In this document: positions 23,680 through 32,806 of the stretch, piece by piece | Layout: each line of letters opens with the position of its first letter | Numbering within the stretch: position 1 is the stretch's first letter | DNA from: Bacteroidales bacterium | Lineage (GTDB): Bacteria; Bacteroidota; Bacteroidia; Bacteroidales; Muribaculaceae | DNA: 46,444 bases | Assembly: GCA_900769345.1 (NCBI GenBank) | Contig: CAAGGJ010000003.1 | Coordinates: 1 to 46,444 of the forward strand | Reading direction: 5' to 3' | The notes under the pieces: model-generated | Told to the model about the DNA's origin: nothing | Databases searched by the model: none | What the model saw: only the letters and a program-made list of their open reading frames with translations | Translations under genes and position numbers: made by a program

Positions 23680-25251
23680 ATGGAATTCAAACAGACCGAA
23701 GAACAGAAAAAACGACAATATAAGCGCAAGCCTCAGCCTGCCGCCGAAGTGGTCAACGAGTTTGGTAAACTGCAACCGCAAAACCTCGAACTCGAGGACG
23801 CCGTGCTCGGTGCATTGATGCTCGAAAAGGATGCCTACAGCAAGGTGGTCGACATCCTAAAGCCCGACTGCTTCTACAACCCCGAAAATCAGAAAATCTA
23901 CGAAGCTATACAGACTCTGGGAAGCATGTCGCAACCTATCGATATGCTCACCGTAACCGAAGAGCTACGCGTGCTCGGCACCCTCGACGATGTGGGCGGT
24001 CCTGTGCGCATATCGCGACTCACGGCCAGCGTTTCGTCAGCTGCCAACATCGAATTCCACGCCCGCATCGTGGCGCAGAAATATCTCGCTCGCGAGCTCA
24101 TCAGCTTCAGCTCGCAGATTCAGTCGCTCGCTTTCGACGACTCTATCGATATCCTCGACGTTCTACACGAAGCCGAAGGCAAACTCTTCGAACTCTCACA
24201 GAGCAACCTCAAAAAAGATGTTACGCGCATCGATCCCGTTATTCTCGAAGCCTTGAAGAAACTCGAAGAAGCCGGCAACCGTCAAGACGGCCTCAGCGGT
24301 TTGGCAACAGGATTCGACGAAATCGACCGCATGACCTCGGGGTGGCAACCCAGCGACTTGGTGATTATTGCAGCCCGCCCGGCTATGGGTAAGACGGCCT
24401 TCGTGCTCTCTATGGCGCTGCGTATGGCGGTGAACTACAACACTCCGGTGGCTGTGTTCTCGCTCGAAATGTCGAACCTACAACTCGTTAACCGTCTGAT
24501 AAGTAACATCTGCGAAATACCGGGCAACAAAATCAAGAGCGGCAACCTCACCAGCCAGGACTGGGAGCAACTTCACACACGCATACGCCCGCTCCACTCG
24601 GCTCCACTCTACATCGACGATACACCTAACCTATCGGTGTTCGAACTTCGCACCAAGGCACGCCGATTGGTGCGCGAATTCGACGTGAAAATCATAGTCA
24701 TCGACTATTTGCAGCTTATGAACGCCAGCGGTATGAAGTTCGGCAGCCGCGAACAGGAAGTCAGCACCATCTCTCGCTCGCTCAAGCAGCTCGCCAAGGA
24801 GCTCGACATACCCATCATCGCCCTCTCGCAGCTCAACCGTTCGGTAGAAAACCGCACCGATGGCAAAGTGCCTCAACTCTCCGACCTTCGTGAATCGGGC
24901 GCCATAGAGCAAGATGCCGATATGGTGTGCTTCATTCACCGCCCCGAGTATTACTACAAGTCGGGCGAAGACCCCGAAGGCAATGACATACGCGGTTTGG
25001 CAAAATTTATCTTCGCCAAGCACCGTAGTGGTGCCGTAGGTGATGTCGACTTGCGTTTCCGCGGCGAATTTGCTCGATTTGAGAATATTGGTGAAAATGA
25101 TCTGGTTCGCTCGGAGGGGGTAGTGGCTTCGCGCATCAACGCAGGCCCCTCTGCCGGTAGCGATATGCCTCCGGCACCCAATATTCCCGAAATTACAGGT
25201 GGAATCTCCAACGACAACTTCCTACAGGAAGGCTCATCTACACCATTCTAA
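23680..25251 (+). CDS. dnaB: Replicative DNA helicase DnaB
   Basis: 523 residues without an intein. The N-terminal primase-interacting domain (LQPQNLELEDAVLGALMLEK) spans about 25-130. A linker follows, then the RecA-like motor domain from about 205 with Walker A AARPAMGKTAF near residue 232, Walker B in IIVIDYLQLM, and the LSQLNRSVENR and DLRESGAIEQDADMV motifs. It unwinds the fork as a hexamer. The C-terminus has a Bacteroidetes-type low-complexity tail (PSAGSDMPPAP). The stop overlaps the stop of the convergent miniprotein gene by three bases. Three DnaA-box-like repeats upstream may link its expression to DnaA. Confidence 0.97.
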   Translation: MEFKQTEEQKKRQYKRKPQPAAEVVNEFGKLQPQNLELEDAVLGALMLEKDAYSKVVDILKPDCFYNPENQKIYEAIQTLGSMSQPIDMLTVTEELRVLGTLDDVGGPVRISRLTASVSSAANIEFHARIVAQKYLARELISFSSQIQSLAFDDSIDILDVLHEAEGKLFELSQSNLKKDVTRIDPVILEALKKLEEAGNRQDGLSGLATGFDEIDRMTSGWQPSDLVIIAARPAMGKTAFVLSMALRMAVNYNTPVAVFSLEMSNLQLVNRLISNICEIPGNKIKSGNLTSQDWEQLHTRIRPLHSAPLYIDDTPNLSVFELRTKARRLVREFDVKIIVIDYLQLMNASGMKFGSREQEVSTISRSLKQLAKELDIPIIALSQLNRSVENRTDGKVPQLSDLRESGAIEQDADMVCFIHRPEYYYKSGEDPEGNDIRGLAKFIFAKHRSGAVGDVDLRFRGEFARFENIGENDLVRSEGVVASRINAGPSAGSDMPPAPNIPEITGGISNDNFLQEGSSTPF

Positions 25252-25475
25252 TGCACTATCTTACAGCCGCAGCAAGGGCAAGTGTCGCACTTGCACTCCT
25301 CGGCGTCACCACATGCAGCGGCGTTCACTTCGGTTGTGAATGCCGCTTCGTTTTGTGCCTCTTGGCCATGCATCCGAGCCTCCTTAGGCTGAATAAGCCG
25401 CAGCACTATCAATATCACAGCGAGAAGCCCTATGCTCAAAAGCAATCGGCGCAATCGCATCTTTTTTGACATCAT
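25248..25475 (-). CDS. Membrane-anchored cysteine-rich miniprotein
   Basis: 75 residues, of no family I recognise. A basic start (MMSKKMRLRRLL) leads into one transmembrane helix (about residues 10-27). A polar linker follows, then a cysteine cluster with seven Cys in the last 22 residues (ACGDAEECKCDTC, then PCCGCKIVH). This resembles a metal-binding tail. A strong Shine-Dalgarno-like AAAGGAG (25492-25486) sits 10 bases before the ATG at 25475, unusual for this group of bacteria and good support for translation. It is convergent with dnaB. The 220-base gap up to radC leaves room for an own promoter, though none is clear. A false gene remains possible because it is so short. Confidence 0.65.
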   Translation of the reverse strand: MMSKKMRLRRLLLSIGLLAVILIVLRLIQPKEARMHGQEAQNEAAFTTEVNAAACGDAEECKCDTCPCCGCKIVH

Positions 25476-25656
25476 ATCGCGTTATCTCCTTTACAATAAT
25501 GGGATAAAATTTCTAAAAATCCATTTATTAAAAGCCAGGCAACAGACAGATTATTAACACATTAACCACAACGGCATCTCATTCGTTGCCAAATCACCAT
25601 CTATGCGCAACTCTACCACAAATTTCGTTAGAATTATCGTATTTTGCAAAGATTTC

Positions 25657-25670
25657 TCACGAAATCGTGA
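25657..25670. other. Short inverted repeat, operator-like
   Basis: TCACGA-AA-TCGTGA, two 6-base half sites around a two-base centre, lies in the gap between radC and the cysteine-rich miniprotein gene. It overlaps a second dyad, GATTTC-N4-GAAATC (25651-25666). It could bind a dimeric regulator; no partner is known. Confidence 0.3.
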
Positions 25671-25699
25671 TTATTCCTCTATTTTCAGCAGCAATTTTC

Positions 25700-26416
25700 T
25701 TATAATTTTCCGTGTTCCATATAGCTGTAGCACTCGCCTTGGGTTACTATGATATGGTCGATAAGCGGTATGTCGACCAACTTGCCGGCTTGAGCCACTT
25801 TTTGCGTCAACGCATCGTCTTGTGGCGAGGGCTTGGGATTGTTCGACGGATGATTATGAGCCAAAATGATGCTGTCGGCATCATATTCTATCGCAGTGCG
25901 CATAATGCGCTTTATATCAGCCACAGTAGCGGTCTTACCTCCGTTGCTTATCTCCCTAAAGTTGATTACATGCTTGGCGTGGTCGAGAATCACTATACAC
26001 AGACGCTCATAATTGGCATAAGCCATCTTGTTGCGCAGATAGCGAAACGCCTTTTGGCTATCGGTGATGCTCGGCAACTGTTCAAACTCCTCATCGCCCA
26101 TTCGGCGGCCCAGCTCGAGCGCCGCAAGCATGTTGAGCGCCTTCACCTCGCCCACTCCATGATAGCGCATAAGGTCCTTCACGCTATGCCGAGCCAAGCG
26201 ATAGAGTTTATTATCATTGTCATACAGTATCTGCTCACAAAGTTGCACCACCGACATTCCCGGCACGCCGCTACCAAGCAGTGTGGCAAGCAACTCGGCA
26301 TTCGACAAGGTCTCCAGCCCGTGAGCAAGCGCCTTTTCGCGCGGACGGTCTTCCTCGGGCGTCATCTTCATGTTGCGCACCGGCACTTGGGCACTATTCT
26401 TATCGTCGTCGCTCAT
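25700..26416 (-). CDS. radC: RadC family protein (JAB/MPN metalloprotease-like)
   Basis: 238 residues. The N-terminal helical part with a helix-hairpin-helix motif (RPREKALAHGLETLSNAELL, then YHGVGEVKALNMLAALELG) leads to the MPN domain. The JAMM metal motif is AHNHPSNNPKPSPQD, and an upstream Glu lies in REISNGG. The name comes from an old link with DNA repair, but the biochemical role is unsettled; a metal-dependent hydrolase is possible. Its start overlaps the stop of the upstream glycosyltransferase gene by four bases, so the two share a transcript. Confidence 0.94.
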   Translation of the reverse strand: MSDDDKNSAQVPVRNMKMTPEEDRPREKALAHGLETLSNAELLATLLGSGVPGMSVVQLCEQILYDNDNKLYRLARHSVKDLMRYHGVGEVKALNMLAALELGRRMGDEEFEQLPSITDSQKAFRYLRNKMAYANYERLCIVILDHAKHVINFREISNGGKTATVADIKRIMRTAIEYDADSIILAHNHPSNNPKPSPQDDALTQKVAQAGKLVDIPLIDHIIVTQGECYSYMEHGKL

Positions 26417-27411
26417 TTGCCTTTTCGTATTGCTATTTCTTCTTCTATGTTACGCCCATGTCCGAGCAATATCTTCCACACAAATGCCTTGATAAAGCCC
26501 ACACCGTAGCTGCCAAGTTGTATAAAACTTGTCACTATGGCAAGCGATGCAATCTTTAGGCTGCGCGTAGAGCACAATGCCGTAATCCACAGCGCCAGCA
26601 CATAAGCTGCCAGCGGCAATATAGCCCACCAGTGCCACAGAAGCGCCAGCATCACCAGCGTTACAACTCCTATCACAAACATTGCGGGCAAGGTGTGCAC
26701 CAGTTTCATCGAGTCGGGATAGAGCAACTTGAGCGTGATGCGCGACATGCCGAACACATAGGTCTGACGAGCAAACTTCTGCAAGTCGACTCGACGCTTG
26801 TGATACACAAATGCTTCGCGAATGAGGCGTATATCAAATCCCGCCTTGCGTATGCGTGTGCTCATATCGATGTCCTCGCTGAACATCTCTCGAAATCCGC
26901 CCACAGTCTCCCACACTTGGCGCGAATAGCCCATATTGAACGAACGTGGCACAAACTTCTCCATCTGAACCTTGCCGCCGCGTATGCCTCCGGTGGTAAG
27001 AAATGCTGTCATCGAGAAATTGATGGCTTTCTGCACATCGGTAAACGAACTGTGAGCAGCATCGGGGCCGCCAAAACACGGCACATAATGTGCCTCAAGC
27101 GCAGCACGGAGCGTAGCAAAATAACTCTCCGGTATCACGCAATCACTATCGAAAAATATGAAATATTCGCCCTTGGCACGCTCTATGCCATAATTGCGGG
27201 CTATGCTGCGACCCTCATTGTCCTTGAAATAATAGTGCGCATCGAGCCGATCGGAATACTCCTCAACTATGTCGCCACACGGATCGGTGCTGCCGTCCTC
27301 CACTATTATCACTTCAAAGTCGTTCACGCTCTGTGCCGCCAAACTCGCCAGCAAATCGCGCACCTCGTCGCGACGGTTATACACAGGCACTATCACTGAG
27401 AAATACGCCAT
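26413..27411 (-). CDS. Family 2 glycosyltransferase with C-terminal membrane helices
   Basis: 332 residues. The GT-A fold begins at once (YFSVIVPVYNRRDEVRDLLA), with a nucleotide-site DGSTDP, a DxD-like FFDSDC near residue 110 and a downstream acidic motif FSEDIDMSTRIRKAG. Hydrophobic segments at about 240-305 should anchor it in the inner membrane. It probably transfers a sugar from a nucleotide donor to a lipid or glycan; the acceptor is unknown. It is the first gene of a pair with radC. A promoter with TACTTTTG at 27464-27457 lies about 45 bases upstream. Confidence 0.9.
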   Translation of the reverse strand: MAYFSVIVPVYNRRDEVRDLLASLAAQSVNDFEVIIVEDGSTDPCGDIVEEYSDRLDAHYYFKDNEGRSIARNYGIERAKGEYFIFFDSDCVIPESYFATLRAALEAHYVPCFGGPDAAHSSFTDVQKAINFSMTAFLTTGGIRGGKVQMEKFVPRSFNMGYSRQVWETVGGFREMFSEDIDMSTRIRKAGFDIRLIREAFVYHKRRVDLQKFARQTYVFGMSRITLKLLYPDSMKLVHTLPAMFVIGVVTLVMLALLWHWWAILPLAAYVLALWITALCSTRSLKIASLAIVTSFIQLGSYGVGFIKAFVWKILLGHGRNIEEEIAIRKGK

Positions 27412-27456
27412 ATCTCGTTTAATTAATCTTTTTGATTCTCGTTATTTATCTATTCA

Positions 27457-27487
27457 CAAAAGTAATAAATTGTGCTCGAATCACGAA
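27457..27487 (-). promoter_or_regulatory. Promoter of the glycosyltransferase/radC pair
   Basis: On the minus strand, TTCG (27487-27484), a 19 bp spacer and TACTTTTG (27464-27457) match the consensus with one mismatch. Confidence 0.55.
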
Positions 27488-27694
27488 AGGTTTTAGCGCC
27501 CATTTCGCACTTTTTATCATTTATGCCGATGCATTTACATAAATAGAATAGCGATGATGCATATCCCAAAATCCCTCCGAGATGCATTTCACATCTTACC
27601 AAACATTTTTTGCACCCACGGAGGCTTTGTTTGCGAAAAAATTTGTAACTTAGCACATTGTGTAAAACTTATTAAGCACCCCACCCCCGACACT

Positions 27695-29149
27695 ATGTTA
27701 CATACCATAATGCTCAACATATCGCTGCTCGAATGGCTCTATATAGGCATTCTGCTGGCATATCTCTGCACAGTGTTCAGCATCATTTGGGTGGTTATCT
27801 CCGAAAACCGCAACCCGGTGCGCTCACTGGCATGGATTACCGTGCTGCTCATGGTGCCCATTTTCGGCGTGGTGCTCTACACCTTCTTCGGACGATCTCT
27901 CAAAAGCAAGATCACTCTCAAACAGCGTCTGCGCCGTCTTGGCGCTCAGGAAATGTCGGCTATCGAAGTGAAAAATTCCAACGCCGAGCCTTTGGCTTCT
28001 ACTCAACAAATCATTCACCTCGCTGAGAATATGTGTCGTGCATATTACTCCAAGGGCAACAAAGTGGATATATTCACCGACGGACACACAAAATTTGAGG
28101 TGCTGAAGCGCGACTTGCTGCAAGCCCGCAAGTACATCAATATGCAATACTACATCTTCGAGGACGACGAGATAGGTCGCGAAATTAAGAACATTCTCAT
28201 CGGCAAGGCGCGCGAGGGCGTGAAAGTGCGCGTGATATACGACGATGTGGGCTCATTTAAGGTGAAACGCCGTTTCTTCGCCGAGATGCGTCGTGGTGGC
28301 GTGCTGGCATTCCCCTTTATGCGCATCACCTTCCCGCAATTTGCTCAACGCGTGAATTGGCGAAACCACCGCAAGATTCTCATAATCGATGGCCGTTATG
28401 GCTACATAGGAGGCATGAATATAGCCGACCGTTACATCAAAGGCTGCTCGTGGGGCGACCAAGGCGTGTGGCGCGACACTCACTTGCGCATCACAGGCCC
28501 CGCCATTGAGTCGCTGCAGCGATCGTTTGCTTTCGACTGGAACTTTATGAACAAAGGCATGCTCAACGACCCTATCGAACTATTCAACGATATGCCGGGC
28601 GATGCCGGAGTGCAACTCGTAACCAGCGGCCCCACAAGCGAGTGGAACAACATCGCCCTTATGATGCTCCAAGCCATTGGTTCTGCCAAGCACTGCATCT
28701 ATCTTCAGACGCCCTATTTTCTCCCCACCGAGGCTCTGCTCAAAGCATTGCAAACTGCTGCCCTCAGCGGCGTGGATGTACGCCTGATGATGCCACGCAG
28801 AAGCGACTCGGCTATGCTACGACATGCATCCTATTCCTACGTCAGCGAGTGCCTCAAAGCCGGAATTAAGGTCTATCTCTACACCGCCGGAATGCTTCAC
28901 TCCAAGGTGCTAATTATCGACAACGAACTATCTTCGGTGGGCTCCACAAACTTCGATTTCCGCAGTTTTGAGCACAACTACGAAGCCAACCTGTTTATCT
29001 ACAGCGCCGACACCAATGCTCGCCTGAAACAAATATTCCACGACGACATCAAGCACTCCACCCAGTGCGACATAAGCCAATGGATGGCTCGCCCTACCGC
29101 CGAACGTATGGGCGACTCGCTCGTGCGACTATTCAGCCCCATCCTTTAA
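27695..29149 (+). CDS. cls: Cardiolipin synthase (phospholipase D family)
   Basis: 484 residues from the ATG at 27695, the normal family length. An upstream in-frame ATG at 27554 would add 47 unlikely residues before the first membrane helix. Two N-terminal transmembrane helices (ISLLEWLYIGILLAYL, then WITVLLMVPIFGVVLY) precede two HKD motifs, HRKILIIDGRYGYIGG near residue 224 and HSKVLIIDNELSSVGSTNFD near 402. It joins two phosphatidylglycerols into cardiolipin at the inner membrane. ispE begins 31 bases downstream in the same direction. A weak -7 box (TAACTTAG, 27646-27653) lies upstream. Confidence 0.93.
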   Translation: MLHTIMLNISLLEWLYIGILLAYLCTVFSIIWVVISENRNPVRSLAWITVLLMVPIFGVVLYTFFGRSLKSKITLKQRLRRLGAQEMSAIEVKNSNAEPLASTQQIIHLAENMCRAYYSKGNKVDIFTDGHTKFEVLKRDLLQARKYINMQYYIFEDDEIGREIKNILIGKAREGVKVRVIYDDVGSFKVKRRFFAEMRRGGVLAFPFMRITFPQFAQRVNWRNHRKILIIDGRYGYIGGMNIADRYIKGCSWGDQGVWRDTHLRITGPAIESLQRSFAFDWNFMNKGMLNDPIELFNDMPGDAGVQLVTSGPTSEWNNIALMMLQAIGSAKHCIYLQTPYFLPTEALLKALQTAALSGVDVRLMMPRRSDSAMLRHASYSYVSECLKAGIKVYLYTAGMLHSKVLIIDNELSSVGSTNFDFRSFEHNYEANLFIYSADTNARLKQIFHDDIKHSTQCDISQWMARPTAERMGDSLVRLFSPIL

Positions 29150-29180
29150 TTACCACAATCGCAATAAACCATTCAAAATT

Positions 29181-30005
29181 ATGATACGATTTCCCAACGC
29201 TAAAATCAATCTCGGACTCAATATAGTAAACCGCCGCACCGACGGCTATCACGACATCGAAACCGTGTTCTACCCCATCACCCTCGAAGATTCGCTCGAG
29301 ATTGTGCCCGCCGCCGATGGGTGCGTCACTTCGCTCACCTGCCACGGCCGACATGTAGATTGCCCTATGGAGAAAAATCTGGTAACCAAAGCTTTTCGTC
29401 TGCTTCAGCAAGAATTTAACCTACCCGACGTGGAAATGCACCTTATCAAGCACATCCCCGACGGCGCCGGATTGGGTGGTGGCAGCAGCGACGCTTCGAG
29501 CGCCCTAATTCTGCTCAACCAAATATTCCAACTCGGGCTCTCCGACGACCAACTCGCCAAACGCGCCGCTCGACTCGGCGCCGACTGCGCTTTCTTCGTC
29601 TACAATCGCCCGCTTATGGCCACCGGCATAGGCAATATTTTCTCTCCGGTTGAGGTTGACCTCAAAGGGTACTTCCTATTCCTCGTGAAACCATCGGTAT
29701 CGGTGCCCACAGCCGCCGCCTACGCTCAAGTACACCCACAGCCGTCTGGAACACCCATCCCGAGCATCCTCGCCCAACCCGTGGCTGAATGGAAAAACAT
29801 ACTCAAAAACGACTTCGAACCAAGCGTATTCGCCCAATACCCCATACTTGACCAAATTAAAGCCGAAATCTATCGCCAAGGCGCGCTTTATGCCTCGATG
29901 AGCGGTTCCGGCTCATCGATGTTCGGCATTTTTGACAATGACAGCCTCGCACCACGATTGAAATCGATTTACCCCGAATACGACAGTTATTTCATCGCAC
30001 TATAA
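29181..30005 (+). CDS. ispE: 4-diphosphocytidyl-2-C-methyl-D-erythritol kinase
   Basis: 274 residues. The GHMP kinase fold begins with FPNAKINLGLNIVNRRTDGY, has the ATP-binding glycine motif PDGAGLGGGSSDASSALILL near residues 93-112 and a C-terminal MSGSGSSMFGIF. It phosphorylates CDP-methylerythritol in the non-mevalonate isoprenoid pathway in the cytoplasm. It follows cls by 31 bases. No other gene of the pathway is in the window. Confidence 0.96.
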   Translation: MIRFPNAKINLGLNIVNRRTDGYHDIETVFYPITLEDSLEIVPAADGCVTSLTCHGRHVDCPMEKNLVTKAFRLLQQEFNLPDVEMHLIKHIPDGAGLGGGSSDASSALILLNQIFQLGLSDDQLAKRAARLGADCAFFVYNRPLMATGIGNIFSPVEVDLKGYFLFLVKPSVSVPTAAAYAQVHPQPSGTPIPSILAQPVAEWKNILKNDFEPSVFAQYPILDQIKAEIYRQGALYASMSGSGSSMFGIFDNDSLAPRLKSIYPEYDSYFIAL

Positions 30006-30086
30006 ATATTATATTATCCCAAAATACACTTTGGCAAAGAATTTGCAGTAAATAACGAATAGAAAAACTGCAAATTAAAAATAATC

Positions 30087-30695
30087 ATGTCAAAAAAGCA
30101 AGAAGAAAAAATCGATAACGAAGAATTGAACACTCAAAGTGCGAGCGAAGAGACCACAGACACAGCAGCACAAGCACAAGCAGCCGAAGCTGCTGACGAA
30201 GAGGTAGAAAACGATGCTCAAACGCCCGCCGAAGAGTCGCTCGATGATAAAATAAACAAATTGACCGAAGATCTCGAAAAAGCCAACAAGGAATACCTCT
30301 TCCTTATGGCCGAATTCGACAACTTCCGCAAGCGCACCGTGCGCGAAAAAGCCGATATCATACGCAACGCTGGAGAAAAAGTGCTCGGACAATTGCTCCC
30401 GATAATCGACGACTTCGAACGCGCTATAAAGGCAAACGAACAAGCCGACGACATCGACGCAATAAAGCAAGGCGTTACGCTCATTTACAACAAACTCATT
30501 AAGTATCTTGAACAAAATCAGGTGAAAGCCATCGAATCGACCGGCTGCGACTTCGACACCGAACTGCACGAAGCCGTAACCACATTCCCCGCACCAAGCG
30601 AGGACCTGAAAGGTAAAGTCATCGACACCGTGATGACAGGCTACACCATCAACGACAAAGTGCTACGCCATGCCAAAGTGGTGGTAGGACAATAA
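30087..30695 (+). CDS. grpE: Nucleotide exchange factor GrpE
   Basis: 202 residues. A long acidic, low-complexity N-terminus (about 1-50, rich in Ala, Glu and Asp) precedes a coiled coil (DKINKLTEDLEKANKEYLFL) and the dimer/beta domain. The latter contains AEFDNFRKRTVREK and ends DTVMTGYTINDKVLRHAKVV. GrpE releases ADP from DnaK. dnaJ follows after 28 bases and dnaK is not nearby. No CIRCE element is visible upstream, so heat control must act otherwise. Confidence 0.96.
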   Translation: MSKKQEEKIDNEELNTQSASEETTDTAAQAQAAEAADEEVENDAQTPAEESLDDKINKLTEDLEKANKEYLFLMAEFDNFRKRTVREKADIIRNAGEKVLGQLLPIIDDFERAIKANEQADDIDAIKQGVTLIYNKLIKYLEQNQVKAIESTGCDFDTELHEAVTTFPAPSEDLKGKVIDTVMTGYTINDKVLRHAKVVVGQ

Positions 30696-30723
30696 TCACT
30701 CAATTTAGCGGAACTAAGCAATT

Positions 30724-31899
30724 ATGGCAGAAAAAAGAGACTACTACGAAGTGCTTGGCGTGAGCAAAAGCGCTACGGACGACGAATTGAAAAAAGCCTA
30801 CCGCAAGGTGGCTATGAAATATCACCCCGACCGTCAGACCGACAAGACGGACGCCGAGAAAAAAGAAGCCGAAGAGAAATTTAAAGAGGCTGCTGAAGCC
30901 TATAGCGTGCTTAGCGACAAAGACAAACGCGCTCGCTACGACCAGTTCGGTCACGCTGGCGTCGACGGTAACGGTGCCGGTGGTTTCGGCGGCGGATTTA
31001 CCGATATCAACGATATTTTCCGCAACTTCGGCGACATTTTCGGCGGCGGTTTCGGCGGATTTAGCGGGTTTGGAGGCTTCGGTGGCGGCGGTCGCCAACG
31101 CTCTGCCACCAAACGCGGCACCGACCTTCGCGTTCGCGTGAAGGTTAACCTCAAAGAAGTGGCTCACGGTGTGGAGAAAAAACTCAAAATACCTCGCATG
31201 GTAGCTTGCCCCGACTGCAAAGGAACAGGAGCAAAAAATGGCACCGAACTCACCACATGCAGCCACTGCAACGGCACTGGCTATATCACTAAAGTTCAGC
31301 AGACTTTCCTCGGACAGATGCAAACACAGTCGGTGTGCCCTCACTGCAAAGGCGAAGGCAAAGTTATTAAGGAAAAATGCCCGTCGTGCGGCGGCGTAGG
31401 ACTCGAACGCAAAGAACAAGTGGTGAGCATCAACATCCCTGCCGGCGTGGCTGAAGGAATGCTCTTGCGTATGCCCGGCTACGGAAACGACGCTCCCGGT
31501 GGCGGCATTCCCGGCGACCTCATCGTTCAGATTGAAGAAGAACCAAATGCCGAACTTCAACGCGATGGCGAAGACCTCATCTACAACCTTATGCTCGACT
31601 TCCCCACCGCAGTGTTTGGCGGTAAGGTTGAAGTGCCTACCGTAGATGGCCGCGCCCGCCTTACCATCGAACCAGGCACTCAGCCTGGTAAGGTGCTACG
31701 CCTGCGCAACAAGGGACTTCCTAACCCTAACGGATACGGCAACGGCGACCTGCTTATTAATATAATGGTTTACGTGCCCGAACACCTCAACAGCGACGAA
31801 CGTCGAGCCATCGAGTCGCTCCGCGATTCCGAGAACATCAAACCATCGGAATCGACCAAGACACGACTCTTCGACCGACTCCGCCACATCTTCGACTGA
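30724..31899 (+). CDS. dnaJ: Chaperone protein DnaJ
   Basis: 391 residues. The J domain (about 1-70) contains the HPD motif in MKYHPDRQ. A Gly/Phe-rich stretch follows at about 80-125. Four zinc-binding CxxCxGxG repeats (CPDCKGTG, CSHCNGTG, CPHCKGEG, CPSCGGVG) span about 160-225, and the two substrate-binding beta domains come last. It delivers unfolded proteins to DnaK and stimulates its ATPase. It is co-transcribed with grpE and ended by a strong terminator. Confidence 0.98.
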   Translation: MAEKRDYYEVLGVSKSATDDELKKAYRKVAMKYHPDRQTDKTDAEKKEAEEKFKEAAEAYSVLSDKDKRARYDQFGHAGVDGNGAGGFGGGFTDINDIFRNFGDIFGGGFGGFSGFGGFGGGGRQRSATKRGTDLRVRVKVNLKEVAHGVEKKLKIPRMVACPDCKGTGAKNGTELTTCSHCNGTGYITKVQQTFLGQMQTQSVCPHCKGEGKVIKEKCPSCGGVGLERKEQVVSINIPAGVAEGMLLRMPGYGNDAPGGGIPGDLIVQIEEEPNAELQRDGEDLIYNLMLDFPTAVFGGKVEVPTVDGRARLTIEPGTQPGKVLRLRNKGLPNPNGYGNGDLLINIMVYVPEHLNSDERRAIESLRDSENIKPSESTKTRLFDRLRHIFD

Positions 31900-31926
31900 T
31901 AGATACTCACCCCCAAAAATATCACC

Positions 31927-31967
31927 ATCAGCATAGAACCCATGAACGCTCTATGCTGATTTTTTTA
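31927..31967 (+). terminator. grpE-dnaJ terminator
   Basis: ATCAGCATAGA (31927-31937) pairs perfectly with TCTATGCTGAT (31950-31960), followed by a T run to 31967. Confidence 0.88.
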
Positions 31968-31995
31968 TTGCAGCCAAAACACAAAACACAGGCGT

Positions 31996-32039
31996 AAAAA
32001 AATCCCGGGCGGGAAGTTTGGATTTGCTTCTCGCCCGGG
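31996..32039 (-). terminator. Terminator of the BI-1 family gene
   Basis: On the minus strand, CCCGGGCGAGAAG (32039-32027) pairs with CTTCCCGCCCGGG (32016-32004) with one non-Watson-Crick position, followed by ATTTTTTT. It faces the dnaJ terminator, separating the convergent units. Confidence 0.88.
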
Positions 32040-32071
32040 TTGTAGTATTTCGCTTGGTGTAATTGTCTCTA

Positions 32072-32761
32072 TCAATCGCGGCTGTCGCCGAAGAATCGAA
32101 GCAGATAAAGAAATAGATTCACAAAGTCGAGATAGAGGTTCAATGCTCCGATAGTGGCTATTTTGCCTGCCATCGATGCATCGGCATAGGCTGTCATTTG
32201 CTTGATCTTCTGTGTATCCCAAGCTGTGAGACCTATAAAGATAAGCACGCCGGCAAAACTGATTATCCAGTCCATAGTGCTGCTCTTCAAGAAGATATTT
32301 ACCACCGAGCACACTATCAAGCCTATGAGTGCCATAAACATAATCGAACCGAATCGGCTCAGGTCGTTGCCGGTAAAATAGCCGTAGACGCTCATTGCTG
32401 CAAACACGCCTGCTGTGATAAAGAATGTTTGAGCTATCGACGAGGCAGTGTAGACGAGCAGAATCACCGACAATGTCACGCCGGTGAGCACACTATAGAG
32501 ATAGAACAATAGCGAAGCAGCACCTGTGCTGAGTTTGTGTATGCGGCCCGAAAGAACCAGCACCACTCCCACTTGCAGCACCAAAAGCACTATCGGTGCC
32601 ATTCTATTGCTGAAAATCATTGTCAAAATGGCTTCGTTGCCTGCCACAAATACCGATGTTACGGCTGTGACTATCATAGCCAAAAACATCTTGAAGTAGA
32701 CGCGGCGCATCACGCTGTTGGTCAGCGTCACCGCAGCTGTGTTTCTTAATTCATTTTCCAT
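32072..32761 (-). CDS. Bax inhibitor-1/YccA family membrane protein
   Basis: 229 residues with about seven transmembrane helices, among them MFLAMIVTAVTSVFVAGNEA, SLLFYLYSVLTGVTLSVILL and VLIFIGLTAWDTQKIKQM. The last carries the family signature with the conserved Asp of the pH/calcium site. A hydrophilic start (MENELRNTAAVTLTNSVMR) precedes the first helix. Members form calcium-leak channels or regulate membrane protease FtsH; the role here is not known. It lies 45 bases downstream of argS and may be read from the same transcript. Confidence 0.93.
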   Translation of the reverse strand: MENELRNTAAVTLTNSVMRRVYFKMFLAMIVTAVTSVFVAGNEAILTMIFSNRMAPIVLLVLQVGVVLVLSGRIHKLSTGAASLLFYLYSVLTGVTLSVILLVYTASSIAQTFFITAGVFAAMSVYGYFTGNDLSRFGSIMFMALIGLIVCSVVNIFLKSSTMDWIISFAGVLIFIGLTAWDTQKIKQMTAYADASMAGKIATIGALNLYLDFVNLFLYLLRFFGDSRD

Positions 32762-32806
32762 AATTTTTTCCTTCTTTGTAATATTAATATTAAGTCATAA
32801 AAGTAA

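Noticed and set aside
30000..30086. CIRCE or other heat-shock operator before grpE
   Set aside because: No TTAGCACTC-type inverted repeat and no good promoter box is visible.
30700..31560. Minus-strand frame of 286 codons
   Set aside because: It is the antisense of dnaJ; its Ala- and Phe-rich composition mirrors the Gly/Phe-rich region.
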